Shown here one piece after another: positions 10,985-20,006 of a stretch of 64,000 bases of DNA. Position 1 is the stretch's first letter. Each line of letters begins with the position of its first letter. Location: positions 562,569 to 626,568 of the forward strand of contig JAKOGI010000178.1 of assembly GCA_029747015.1 (NCBI GenBank), read 5' to 3'. This DNA is from Carnegiea gigantea. Its lineage: Eukaryota; Streptophyta; Magnoliopsida; Caryophyllales; Cactaceae. The translations under genes were made by a program, and so were the position numbers. The notes beneath the pieces were generated by a model, which was given only the letters and a program-made list of their open reading frames with translations, did not search any database and had not been told where the DNA came from.

Positions 10985-11690
10985 ACATCGTCGATTTGCT
11001 TGCAGGTAAGAAACTCATTGATTGTAAATGGGTTTATTGAGTCAAGTATAACTCAGATGGCACTATTTAGCGCTATAAGGCGTGTTTAGTCATACGCGGA
11101 TATCATCCGGTGGAAGGTATTGATTATAATGAAACTTTTGCACCAGTTGCTAAGATGACTAGTGTACGGTGTTTTCTTTCTCTTGCAATTGCAAGAGGAT
11201 GGGAATTGCATCAGTTAGATATGAACAATGCCTTCTTGCATGGAGACCTAGATGAAGAAGTTTATATGAAACTGCCACCCTATTATACTGCCTCTACACC
11301 CGCCAAAGTGTGCAGATTGAAAAAGTCTCTTTATAGACTTAAGCAGACCCCTAGACAATGGTTTGCAAAACTCTCCTCCAAACTTTGTGAGTACGGTTTT
11401 GTAAAATCATATGCAAATTAACTCCCTATTTACTTATCGAAATGGATAAGTTTTCATGGCACTTCTAATCTATGTGGATGATATTGTTCTTGCTACAAAC
11501 AATTCTCCAGCCTGTCAAAAATTTAAAGACTATCTTCATCAGTGTCTTAGTATAAAGGATTTGGGTCCTTTAAAATATTTTCTGGGGATTGAAGTAGCAA
11601 CAAGCTCAAAAGGCCTTTTTCTGTGTCAACACAAGTATGCGCTGGAAATAGTTGATGAATGTGATTTATTAGGTGTAAACCTGCGAATTT
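10985..11690 (+). pseudogene. Copia-3 reverse transcriptase
   Basis: RT begins around a degraded KWVY motif near 11020. It is clear from 11110 with [40 protein letters not shown] and [15 protein letters not shown] stop at 11419-11421 and a frame change precede the second part, which carries YVDD at 11471-11482 and DLGPLKYFLGIEV. The catalytic residues in LDMNNAF and YVDD are present. Confidence 0.93.
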
Positions 11691-11699
11691 TCCAATAGA

Positions 11700-12366
11700 G
11701 CAAAGCCATAAGCTTGCTTTGGCTGAAGGAAAAGAATTAGAAGATCTAATCTCATATCGTCGCCTCGTAGGACAATTGATTTATCTAATAATTACCAGAC
11801 CATATCTCACCTATGCTGTCCACATTCTTTCACAGTTCATGCAGGCACCTAAAAGCGAACATATGGAGGCCGTGTGAAGGGTAGTTCAGTACATCAAGGG
11901 GTTTGCTGGGCAAGGAATTCTGCTGCCTAAAACATCTAATCTACAGTTAGTTGGCTACTGTGATTCAGATTAGGGTGCCTGTCCTATTTCCAGAAAATCT
12001 TTAATTGGTTATTATATTACACTTGGAAATTCTCCTATCTCGTGGAAAACCAAGAAGCAATCTACAGTGTCTCGTTCGTTTGCAGAAGCATAATGTCGCT
12101 CCATGGCGGTTGCCACCAGTGAGTTGGTGTGGGTAAGGACTTTTCTAGCTGTACTAGCAGTTTTCTCTAGCCGGCCCATGCAGTTATATTGTGATAGTCA
12201 GGTGGCACTACATATTGCCAATAACCCCGTCTATCATGAATGCACCAAGCACATTGAGATCGACTATAACTTCGTTCATGAAAAACTTGATGCATGTCTC
12301 CTTCATTTAATCAAGATTCATATTACGCAGCAACCAGCTGATATCTTCACCAAAGCGCTTGGTTGA
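11700..12366 (+). pseudogene. Copia-3 RNase H
   Basis: The region contains YCDSD followed by TAG where Trp is expected (near 11970), then SWKTKKQ. In the next block a TAA replaces the Glu of the usual EAEY motif near 12090. From 12103 the rest is open: LYCDSQVALHIANNPVYHEC, then KHIEIDYNFVHEKL, then QPADIFTKALG, which is the normal C-terminus, with TGA at 12364-12366. Confidence 0.93.
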
Positions 12367-12420
12367 GATCAATTCTAGTATCTAAAGTCCAAGTTAGGCA
12401 TTCTTGATCCCCATGCTCCA

Positions 12421-12433
12421 ACTTGAGGGGGAA
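12421..12433 (+). other. Copia-3 polypurine tract
   Basis: ACTTGAGGGGGAA lies directly before the 3' LTR, the position of the plus-strand primer of LTR elements. Confidence 0.88.
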
Positions 12434-12716
12434 TATTAACGAAGTATTTTTGTTCTATTCAAATTTGCATTCCTAAGTCAAATTGTATTCCTAGAATTAT
12501 ATCCCTAGTGGGCAAAGACAAGTCAAATACTATATTATATGTGATTAGGAGTCTTGGTAGGCATAGGAGTTAGATTTTAGATAGAACACACTTAGGGACG
12601 AAGACGTGGATGTTTTTGTATATATACAATTCATGATGATCAATGAAAATAGAAAAAAAAAAAAAAGGTGAATAAGCTTCTCGAAAATACATAAAAATTA
12701 TTCCTTTGTTTTGTCA
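12434..12716 (+). repeat. Copia-3 3' LTR
   Basis: This 283-bp LTR is close to the 5' LTR, with scattered substitutions and a longer A-run (about 12649-12666). It ends TTTTGTCA and is followed by CAAGG, the imperfect match to the left flank. Confidence 0.93.
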
Positions 12717-12721
12717 CAAGG

Positions 12722-13200
12722 GCTAATAAAGAGTGGAGTTGGTGCGGGAAACGAGTTAGATGTTTACCTATGGGCCGGGAGGTAGACTGGGTCAGCGTAG
12801 GGGAGGGGTGTGTCGAGCTGGCCACAAATTTGGCCGATGTAGGTGTAGGGCACGGGTAGAGAGGCAAAGACTGGACTATAGTGGACTAGAATGTAGCAGG
12901 AGACGGAGGAAGGCTTCAGCTGGGCCAAGTCATCGTGAAGTGAGAGGGGTAGGGCTAGAGACAGAAGAGGTAACAGTAACCTCAATAGGAGAGATGTGAG
13001 GTTGGTGAGATGCTTAGGGAGTAAGGTCAAGGTAGGAGAATACATCTTCATGAAAAGTGACATGATGGCTTACATAAAGCCCCCCATCCTAGAATCAAGC
13101 CTTGGGATTGGTCGAGGGATTATTTTCGCTAGAGTAGAAACATAGCGGGAGCAAAAGGCACCAATATGTCCTGGAATAAAACATAGCTGGCAAACCAGGT
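12722..13200 (-). pseudogene. Copia-2 integrase end and linker
   Basis: On the minus strand, just after a VSHHVTFHEDVF-like block near 13060 (the usual end of copia integrase), comes a Pro/Ser/Leu-rich linker. The upstream integrase core is missing; the sequence passes within about 100 bp to gag-like sequence. This is the continuation of Copia-2 on the far side of Copia-3. Confidence 0.65.
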
Positions 13201-13236
13201 TTTTTTTGGGGAGGGGTTTTGGGGGGGGGGGGAGGC
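13201..13236. repeat. T-run and G-tract
   Basis: A run of T is followed by GGGG, GGGG and a run of about twelve G. The tract could form a G-quadruplex. It sits exactly where Copia-2 has lost its protease and most of its integrase. Confidence 0.7.
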
Positions 13237-13289
13237 GGATATACAATATTATCGTTAGGGTCTATCAGGTAGTCATAGCAAGACTACCA

Positions 13290-15320
13290 AAAACAATACT
13301 ATCACGCTATGAAGTAGATATACCTGATGCTGGTGTGCTTGTGCCGGAAGTTTGTAAAGAGTTATTGGATTGTAACTGATTTCCGTGACTGCCACCTGAA
13401 TTGTGACTACCACCTTGTCCAGCACCACGACCAGTAGTATGTCCTTTATTAGGGGTGATCAAAACCGGTTAATCAGAAAGTCAGTTTGCAAAAATTTGTT
13501 ACCAAAAACCGAACCAAAACTTTCGGCTAACCGAATTTTTCGGTTTAACAAAACGTGAATCGTAAGCGAACCGAAAACTCGTTAACCAGATTTTCGGTTC
13601 GGTTAACCTGATTTTCAGTTCGATTACTGGCTAATCGTTAATTTATATTTTTAATTTTCAATTTTCACTCCTTTTTTAGTTGATTTAAATATTTGAGATG
13701 TCAAATATTAATGTACACATTATTGTATATTTAGTATTATCTTTTAATAATTATAAAATCTACGCTTAACAAATATAAATTTTAGTTTTTTTAAAATAAA
13801 AAGTGAAGTTTTGTTTTCGGTTAACCATCGGTTAACCATGCGGCTAACCGAATCGAAAGCTGCCAAACAAAAACTGAAATCGAAATCGCAAAATTTTTTT
13901 GGTCTGGTTAACTGAACAGAACTGTTTGGAAAATGAAACCAGTTAACCGATTTTTAGTTCTGTTTTTCGGTTTCTGTCTTTTGTGCTCACCCCTATCCTC
14001 TACGCTAGGTAGAATTTCGGCCATTGCGAATGTTGGAATTTTGACCATGGCAGCAGTTGGACTGTAATTATTGTTGTGAGAGAAGGCCATGATGTCGGTG
14101 GCCAAAGCTTGGTGTGCAATCGGCGAAGAAGTATTCTGATGCAGGGAAGAACAGACTGCGCATATGAAGCCAGTGTTAGGAGCCCAATTCATTAAACTTA
14201 AATTGATCACCCAAAATGTGGCCACAGTTATCAAACCCCGATAATCATGATCAAGAACAAAAAAGGGTACTAAATAACTCCTGATCGCCAAGGAGACTAT
14301 TAATTGTAGCATGTGAATCAGCAATTACCTTGATATTTTGAAGATAGGCATCCATGGATTGGGTGTGCTTCTTTTTAATATTAGTGAGATGTCGCTTTAA
14401 TATAAGGTAACGAGCCATCCCAGCAGTCAGAAGGCATTGATTCAACTTCTCCCAAATTTGACGTGAGTGCAACAAGTCTCGAACTGCACCGACACGTCAT
14501 GTGAAGTAATCGCAAATAGCTATGAACGGATTTGCTGATCGTGCTGGACAAAAATATAAGTACGGGTAATTTACTCAATGACCCGAAGCGTCATAGATCA
14601 TGGGACTGGGTTGTAAGATAGTACCATCAACGAGGCTAACTGAGCCATAAGAGAGCAAAAGGGAGGTGAACTGGGTTTTCTAACTGAGGAAATCTTCGGG
14701 CTTTGGCCAAATTTTAATTATCCAGATTAGTGGTATTGGTTGCAGGAAGAAGAAAATGGGGACTGGCGAGTGTGAGCTACCGTGTATACAAGTTAAATGC
14801 CTGAAAGTTTGCGCGCAATGGATCAAGAGTGATACGAGGGAGCATGTGAATCGGCGGCAGAGGTACACGATTAGAGCTGCTAAATTCAAAAACGCTATCA
14901 GCAAAAAGAGAGCGTGACAATAGGGATGGTGGCTGGGGCGAAGGATATGGGCGGGGGTTGGGCGAAGGAGATGGGCGGGGGTTGGGCAAGGATGGTTGTG
15001 TTTGGGGATTAGAGAAGAGAGGAATGATTGTGGGTGTTGAGCGAGTGGGCAGGGCCGATGGGGTTGTTGACATTAGAGGGAAGATCATCAAAGGGATTTA
15101 CGGTAGGCAGTTTGGTTATTACAATGGCGATAGGATACTGAGCGGTGGCTAGATCGGTGGTTTCGGTGGAGGAGACAGCATCCTCAAGATGAACGATACA
15201 CATGGGGGAATAACCATTGGTGGTTTCCTACAAGGAGACGATAGAGGATAGTTGCTTGCGGCACCAGAAGACGCATACCTAGGGCTCGGTGACAGAGAGG
15301 AGCTGCATTAGGTGATTTCA
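13290..15320 (-). pseudogene. Copia-2 gag (split by hAT-like copy B)
   Basis: The N-terminal part (about 15091 to 14777) is Pro/Ser-rich. The middle (14475 to 14251) reads RQIWEKLNQCLLT, then LKRHLTNIKKKHTQSMDAYL, the UBN2-type copia gag core. After the hAT-like element at 13450-13995 a Gly/Ser/Asn-rich tail follows at 13440-13290. No clear zinc knuckle remains. Several frames are used, so it is a pseudogene. Its place beside the primer site at 15323-15337 fits the element order. Confidence 0.78.
13450..13995. mobile_element. hAT-like non-autonomous element, copy B
   Basis: The ends TAGGGGTGA and TCACCCCTA are the same as in copy A, in opposite orientation. The flanks TCCTTTAT (13442-13449) and TCCTCTAC (13996-14003) match at 6 of 8. 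The 546-bp interior has the same CGGTTAACCG-like subterminal repeats and an AT-rich centre. No coding region is present. Confidence 0.82.
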
Positions 15321-15322
15321 CA

Positions 15323-15450
15323 GTGGCTCTGATACCATATAACACAGTTATGCAATTTGAGGTCACTAACAACTGGGAGCCCCTTGAATCTATATTTATA
15401 ATATGCTAAATATACAAGTTTAGTCTGGTTTTTCTCTATTAAAATCTTAT
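15323..15450 (-). repeat. Copia-2 primer site and 5' LTR start
   Basis: The minus strand has TGGTATCAGAGCCAC (15337 to 15323), a perfect tRNA-iMet primer site. From 15338 outward the sequence resembles the 5428-5525 block. The outer LTR edge cannot be set. Confidence 0.7.
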
Positions 15451-17177
15451 TGTCCTCAGTGAAATGTTGACTTTTCAGTGCCAGAATTAGGAAGAAATAA
15501 TATTTTGGATCCATGTTTTTGAACGAATATTTGGTACCCTAACCGCTAATAATGCATGAACTAGCATGGATCAACTTTTGGTTCTTTTCTAACTCAAGTT
15601 TGTTAAATTTCTGACATGGCACCATTAATTTTAACATGTTTGCCAAAATACCTTCTCCCACCCTCCCCCCACATAGGGAGGGCAGTGGATTCTGAACCCA
15701 ACCCGTAAGACCCAACCCAAATTAAAGGTTTTAGATTCAATTAAATGGGACTTGATGGGTCTTAAGTGGGTCTGGGTTCAAGGGCCCTGAATTGGGTTGG
15801 GTTTGGTCTAAAAATTTGAGATCTAGACTTGACTCGAGACCCACTTAGGACTTGTTTTTACTTTTTTTTTAAAAAAAACTCGTCAATCAATTGATTAAAC
15901 TCGCTAATGTGCAAGACTCTAAACTAGTAAAACCATAAGCTGCCTTGCTAGTTGTTGCACCGCTCCCATTTCCCACCCTCAATTGTTTCTCCCTCTACTC
16001 TTACCATTCACTACAATCTGCTGTCTATTTTTCTCTCTACTCTCCTCAACACTCAGCCTCACTCATCGGCTAGCTCTGACAGCCCCTCAGACCACTCTTG
16101 TTTTTTTGTTTTTTTTTTCATGCCGTAGTTAGCTAGTCACCACAGCATTGCATTCTGGCATCACACGTCTCAAACTCTAAATACTGTATCTTCTAAATTC
16201 AACTATTTGTCTTTAGAATGTGATAATCCCTGTTGGCAGGGTTGAGCTCGAGTCGAGTCAAGCCAAGCCCCCCTGTGAGGCTCGAAGTTATTTTTGCTCG
16301 AGCTCGGCTCGCCCAAGGCTTGAGCTTAAGCCTGGTTCGTGAAACGCTCGAGACGAAGCTCGGCCCGTCATAGGCTCGCCGACTTGTTGCGTTTCTTTGA
16401 GGCTCTTTTTTTAGGCCTAAATTCATAGGTGTTAAACTCTTTTTTTAGGCCTAAATTCATAGGTGTTTTCTAGATAGTAATATCATAATTTACATACTGA
16501 CTATAACCATCAACAGCATACACTTGAGCTTATTTGAGGCTTCCTTTTTCCTGCTCAAAAGTCACAATATACGTACTTAAAACAATAGAATAAAACTTAA
16601 ACAAAGCCTTTGACAATTAAACACAAACCATTACTCCTCCTACAACTAAAACAATTATCAAATATGAATCATGAATTTTAAAAAATTAACAATCACAACC
16701 TAATAACAAGCCTTTAAATTATGATGTATCAATTTTTGATTTTTCACCAATGTAAATAACTATAATAAGAAATAACACAAAAGCTTTGCTATATTAGATG
16801 TATAATGGAGTTCTTTACATAAGAAGTCCACAATAATTAATTATGCTGTAGATTACATACTTAAAATCTTGCAAATGCTACTGGGCTAAAAATCTTCCAA
16901 ATGCTCAAGTTCCCTCTAGGGTCGACTATTTAGATCGTCTACATATACTCATGTCGTTTAGTTCTGTTTGCTAGGCTCACTTGCTTAGGCTCGTTAGGCT
17001 TGTTTGCTCGGCTCATTCGTTGGGGTCGGTGTTACTTGGCTCTTGTAGGCTTGGCGAGCTTACAAGCTTAAATATTAGAAGCTCGAGCTTAGCTTTGATA
17101 ACTAAACTAGCTGGCTTGGTTTGGCTCAAGCTCATCATGAGCTTAGCTTGGCGAGCTTTTAAGTGAGCTGACTCGAG

Positions 17178-17873
17178 ATGGATATAAGCGCAATTGAAAT
17201 TCCCGGGAAGTTATACATTTGTGTATTGATAAGACCATTCACTTTTTCTCGAAGCTTGATCTTTCCCCTGGATGAACCATATAGCCAAGAGAAACGATAA
17301 ACCAGAATAGAAGAGCTTGCCCCACCCATGAGTAAATATTTCATAGTAGTCTCATTAGACCGTACATCTTTCTTAGTATATCCAGATAATAGGTAGGAAC
17401 ATAAACTGAAACATTCTAGAACTACAAGGATAGTTATTAAATCATTAGCACTGCATAAAAACATTCCCCTTAGAGTAGCTATTAATACGAATAAAAGAAA
17501 CTCTGCTAGAGCCATTTCTTTGCATTCAATGTACTCTACGGATAGAGAAAATACATAGTTGAATATAGTAAAATAAGAAATTGAAAGATTCAGTTGAAAT
17601 TATTCGTTTGAAAATATCCCGAAAAGCTAATCATAGGTTCTTCTCTCTATTGGAACAACAGAGCTGTTATGCTCATTACTGAACTTGTTGAAGAGATGAA
17701 ATATAACCAAGGTATATCTTTTTGATCAGAGCTTAAATCGATCATCAAAAGAGGAATCGGGCCAAAAATTAGGATACATTCTGGAAAAATAAAACTTCCA
17801 TTGAAGAGAAGCAAATGAAAGCTTTTATAAAAATTCTCGTAGAATTGAGGATGAAAGTTTTCATTCTGTACAT
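17178..17873 (-). pseudogene. ndhB: ndhB exon 1 fragment (plastid origin)
   Basis: NdhB is a membrane subunit of the plastid NAD(P)H dehydrogenase-like complex. From a start-proximal methionine codon at 17873-17871 the minus strand follows NdhB through the N-terminal part. A block of about 118 codons (17515-17159) is open and contains [20 protein letters not shown] and [15 protein letters not shown], both typical of NdhB. A one-base deletion near 17540 shifts the frame, and earlier codons contain stops. The fragment ends at the insert edge inside GISIALI, and the rest of the gene is absent. Confidence 0.93.
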
Positions 17874-18194
17874 GTTAGTTAATAAATTAGTAACCGCATT
17901 TAATCTCCAAAAAAACCCCAATTGTTTTGAACTTTATATTTTCCAAATGGAATATTTATGAAATTTCCATGAATAGGAACAAACCTTATTCCATGGCATT
18001 CCCATGAGATTCCTCTTTCTTATTCTTAAGCGAGTTCCCGAGAGAGTTTAGTTGATCCATGATTTTTCTTTCATCTTTCATTTGTTTCGAGAAAAGAAAG
18101 AAATATATCGATCAATTTCGATTCTTTCTTTTTCTATTGATTCTTTTCCGATCGAGATGTATGGATCTAGGTGTCTAGATAATGTGTTCATGGA

Positions 18195-18464
18195 TTAACG
18201 ATGAAAATTTGCCAAAGCTCTATTTGCCTCTACCATTCTATGAGTCTCTTTCTTTTTGCGTATGGCATCGCTGCTCCCTTTGGTAGCATCCACTAATTCG
18301 GAACTTAATTTGAAAGCCATATTTCAACCCGGAGTTTTCAGGCTGCCCCTAATAACCAACGAATGGCAAGTGTTTTTCGTTGTATAGATCCTATTTCAAT
18401 GGAAACTTGATGAGTTGATCCCTTTACACACCTTGCTTTTGCTGCTATAGAAGGAGTTACTCTG
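18195..18464 (-). pseudogene. rps7: rps7 3' fragment (plastid origin)
   Basis: RPS7 is a protein of the plastid 30S ribosomal subunit. The minus strand begins near the middle of the gene with [19 protein letters not shown], then [11 protein letters not shown], and ends with [16 protein letters not shown] and a TAA at 18197-18195. A frame disruption lies near 18340. The upstream half is missing at the insert edge. It lies upstream of ndhB as in plastid genomes. Confidence 0.93.
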
Positions 18465-19184
18465 GACTCACGAGCCAGCTCGGCTCAACTGCACCCCTAC
18501 CTGTTGGGGATGTGGACAAAATTATCTTTAATGTGAAAAATAGTCTGGACCAGTTTAGGACCCGTGGACATGCCAGCCCACAAAATCTCAATCTAGGTCT
18601 AATCTTTCCAAACTCAACAGGTCTAACGCAGGTCTTGATCTAGGTCCTAGAAAAAATAAATGGATCAGGGTTTAGGTGAACCCGACCTAGATTTGACCCA
18701 TGACCATCTGTACCTCCCCCACTCTCTCTCAGCCTCTTCTCTTTCTTTTTTTAAAAAAAAAAAATTTAGGGAGTAAATATTTTTCCCTTCTTATATTTAA
18801 ATAACATGATTATAATGATTATGTTGCGATTGACAAATTAAGAAACAAAGTGAAAGCTAAGCTTATTACAAAAATGAAAAAGAAAATAATTTTAAAAAAT
18901 GAAATTTGATAAGGCTTAATAAAGGAAAAACTCACTGCCAGGTACCCCACTATGTGTGGAAATCATAACTAGGGGACCATGTTATTAGAATATATTTAAA
19001 AGTACACAACATTTTGTGGAAACTATTTTAAGGGGACCATTCACAGTTTACATTTTTTTTTTAAGCCCTTAAACTTTTCATATTTGCAAATCTACCGTCA
19101 ACCCTTAAAAACTTATTTTCGAAAAATTAGAAAAAGTGTTTGTGGTTTTTTGCTCACTAATAGATCTCGATGTTCTTTTTCATC

Positions 19185-19197
19185 TGGTATCAGAGCC
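19185..19197 (+). other. EPRV-1 primer-binding site
   Basis: TGGTATCAGAGCC is the initiator tRNA-Met primer site used by Caulimoviridae. It lies about 80 bp before the first ORF. Confidence 0.9.
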
Positions 19198-19274
19198 ATG
19201 TGCATAAAAATAATTACGATTATTAAGCTAATTAATGACTAATTAAGCTAATTAACTGTGATTAGCTAAGATTA

Positions 19275-19658
19275 ATGCTTGAACCATCATTTGCTTGCCC
19301 TGGTCATAATTATTCACATATTGTCCATTCACCTGAAGGCAATATCTCATTAGCACCTCAATTAAACTATATCACTGATATAGTTTTAGAATTAAAATTT
19401 GAATTAGTTAAAATTAAGACTGAACTAAAAGATCTTAAGAACCAGTTAATAGTTGTTCATCATTCTCTTATTAACAAAATTAGACATAGCGAAAAAGCTA
19501 CTCCTAAAATTAGCACTCCTTTTCAGCATAAATACCCTTTTCAAAACCCAAAAAACAAAATTCCATTTCCTTTGCAAGAAATAAAAATCCAAAAAAAAGT
19601 AGGAGAACAATCTGGTAAAAAATCTACTGAAAAGAAAGAAAAAGAAGATGGAGTATAA
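19275..19658 (+). CDS. EPRV-1 small ORF a
   Basis: A 127-codon open frame begins at the first ATG after the primer site. The first half has a regular heptad-like run rich in Leu, Lys and Glu (LKFELVKIKTELKDLKNQL), predicting a coiled coil. The tail is Lys-rich. The homologous region in EPRV-2 (about 47230-47640) supports a real viral ORF. By position it could be a virion-associated or accessory protein; I do not assign a function. Its stop overlaps the start of the next ORF. Confidence 0.6.
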   Translation: MLEPSFACPGHNYSHIVHSPEGNISLAPQLNYITDIVLELKFELVKIKTELKDLKNQLIVVHHSLINKIRHSEKATPKISTPFQHKYPFQNPKNKIPFPLQEIKIQKKVGEQSGKKSTEKKEKEDGV

Positions 19659-19806
19659 GCAACATTCCCTTGAAGAACTACAAAAAATGTTGGATAAAGA
19701 ACAAAATCCCAAAGAACTAAACAAAATCATGAGCGCTATTAGTGATAAATATGATATTTTGTCTGATGATAATAAAGAGACTAATAATGTCCAACTAGAA
19801 GAATAA
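19648..19806 (+). CDS. EPRV-1 small ORF b
   Basis: A 52-codon frame starts at ATG 19648, inside the end of ORF a and in a different frame, and stops at 19804-19806. It is acidic and Lys-rich, with LEELQKMLDKEQ near its start, again suggesting a helix. In EPRV-2 the matching start codon is ATA, so that copy has lost it. Overlapping small ORFs are common in this family. Function unknown. Confidence 0.5.
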   Translation: MEYKQHSLEELQKMLDKEQNPKELNKIMSAISDKYDILSDDNKETNNVQLEE

Positions 19807-19818
19807 ATATATTAGCAA

Positions 19819-20006
19819 ATGAATCTTATTAAACTTGATGATCTTAATGCGTTACCATTAGAAGAAATTAAACGAAAATTAGATAAAAAATATGGTAAAA
19901 TGATTGCGGAAAATGAGATTAACGAAACCGGAGAAGAAATTGACTTACATGAAACAGAGACTAATCTTGTTAATAATGTCGTTCCTAAACCTGAGAATTC
20001 GGAGAA
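19819..20006 (+). pseudogene. EPRV-1 small ORF c, interrupted by the TRIM array
   Basis: The frame opens at 19819 and is charged (LDDLNALPLEEIKRKL and a following Glu-rich stretch). It is cut after about 63 codons by the TRIM insertion at 20007. The continuation is at 22423-22455, ending in TAA just before the coat protein region. In EPRV-2 this ORF ends in an ATGA overlap with the coat-protein start at 48013. In EPRV-1 the matching codon is TTA. Confidence 0.55.

Larger units (their letters stand above)
7728..12716 (+). mobile_element. Copia-3: nearly complete Ty1/copia element
   Basis: Two similar LTRs (7728-8002 and 12434-12716), a primer site directly after the first and a polypurine tract directly before the second define a 4989-bp element. 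The flanks CAACG (7723-7727) and CAAGG (12717-12721) match at 4 of 5 positions, supporting one insertion event. Gag, protease, integrase, RT and RNase H are all present in copia order, but stops and frameshifts break every domain. It is inserted in the integrase-RT linker of Copia-2. Confidence 0.95.
5428..15450 (-). mobile_element. Copia-2: degraded Ty1/copia element with three nested insertions
   Basis: On the minus strand the pieces run from LTR and primer site (about 15450-15323), gag (15320-13290, split), a short integrase-end/linker piece (13200-12722), more linker (7722-7336), RT (7335-6731), RNase H (5985-5650), to a 3' LTR remnant (5525-5428). Copia-3 and two hAT-like elements interrupt it. 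Nearly all of protease and integrase is absent between about 13290 and 13200, so Copia-2 had probably lost them by internal deletion. It is much more degraded than Copia-1 or Copia-3. Confidence 0.85.
17178..18464 (-). other. Nuclear plastid DNA insert (NUPT): rps7-ndhB segment
   Basis: The sequence is collinear with the plastid inverted-repeat order rps7 then ndhB on one strand, including the spacer. Left and right junctions are abrupt, and both lie in GCTCG-rich transposon sequence. Both genes carry substitutions and frameshifts, so the transfer is not recent. Confidence 0.93.
16238..18500. mobile_element. hAT-like element with GCTCGAG subterminal repeats, carrying a plastid insert
   Basis: The left end AGGGTTGAGCTCGAG and the right end, in reverse GTAGGGGTGCAGTTGAGC, form an imperfect inverted repeat. 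The flanks CTGTTGGC (16230-16237) and CTGTTGGG (18501-18508) match at 7 of 8, which strongly supports the boundaries. Both ends are dense in GCTCG, GAGCT and GGCTTG motifs (16240-16400, 16970-17177, 18465-18490). Plastid DNA fills 17178-18464. No transposase is visible. Confidence 0.75.
15674..18718. mobile_element. Probable outer hAT-like element
   Basis: The left end TAGGGAGGGCAGTGG is followed by repeated AACCCAACCC and GGGTCTGGGTT motifs. The right end, read in reverse, is GGGGGAGGTACAGATGG followed by GGGTC-type motifs. This resembles plant hAT-like elements starting TAGGGATGGCAA with GGGT-rich subterminal repeats. No clear target duplication was found, and the link between the two ends is inference. 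Between 15880 and 16230 there is only CT-rich sequence. Confidence 0.4.

Noticed and set aside
17159..17515. A functional ndhB gene
   Set aside because: Only part of exon 1 is present; a frameshift, stops and truncation at the insert edge mark it as a plastid-derived fragment.
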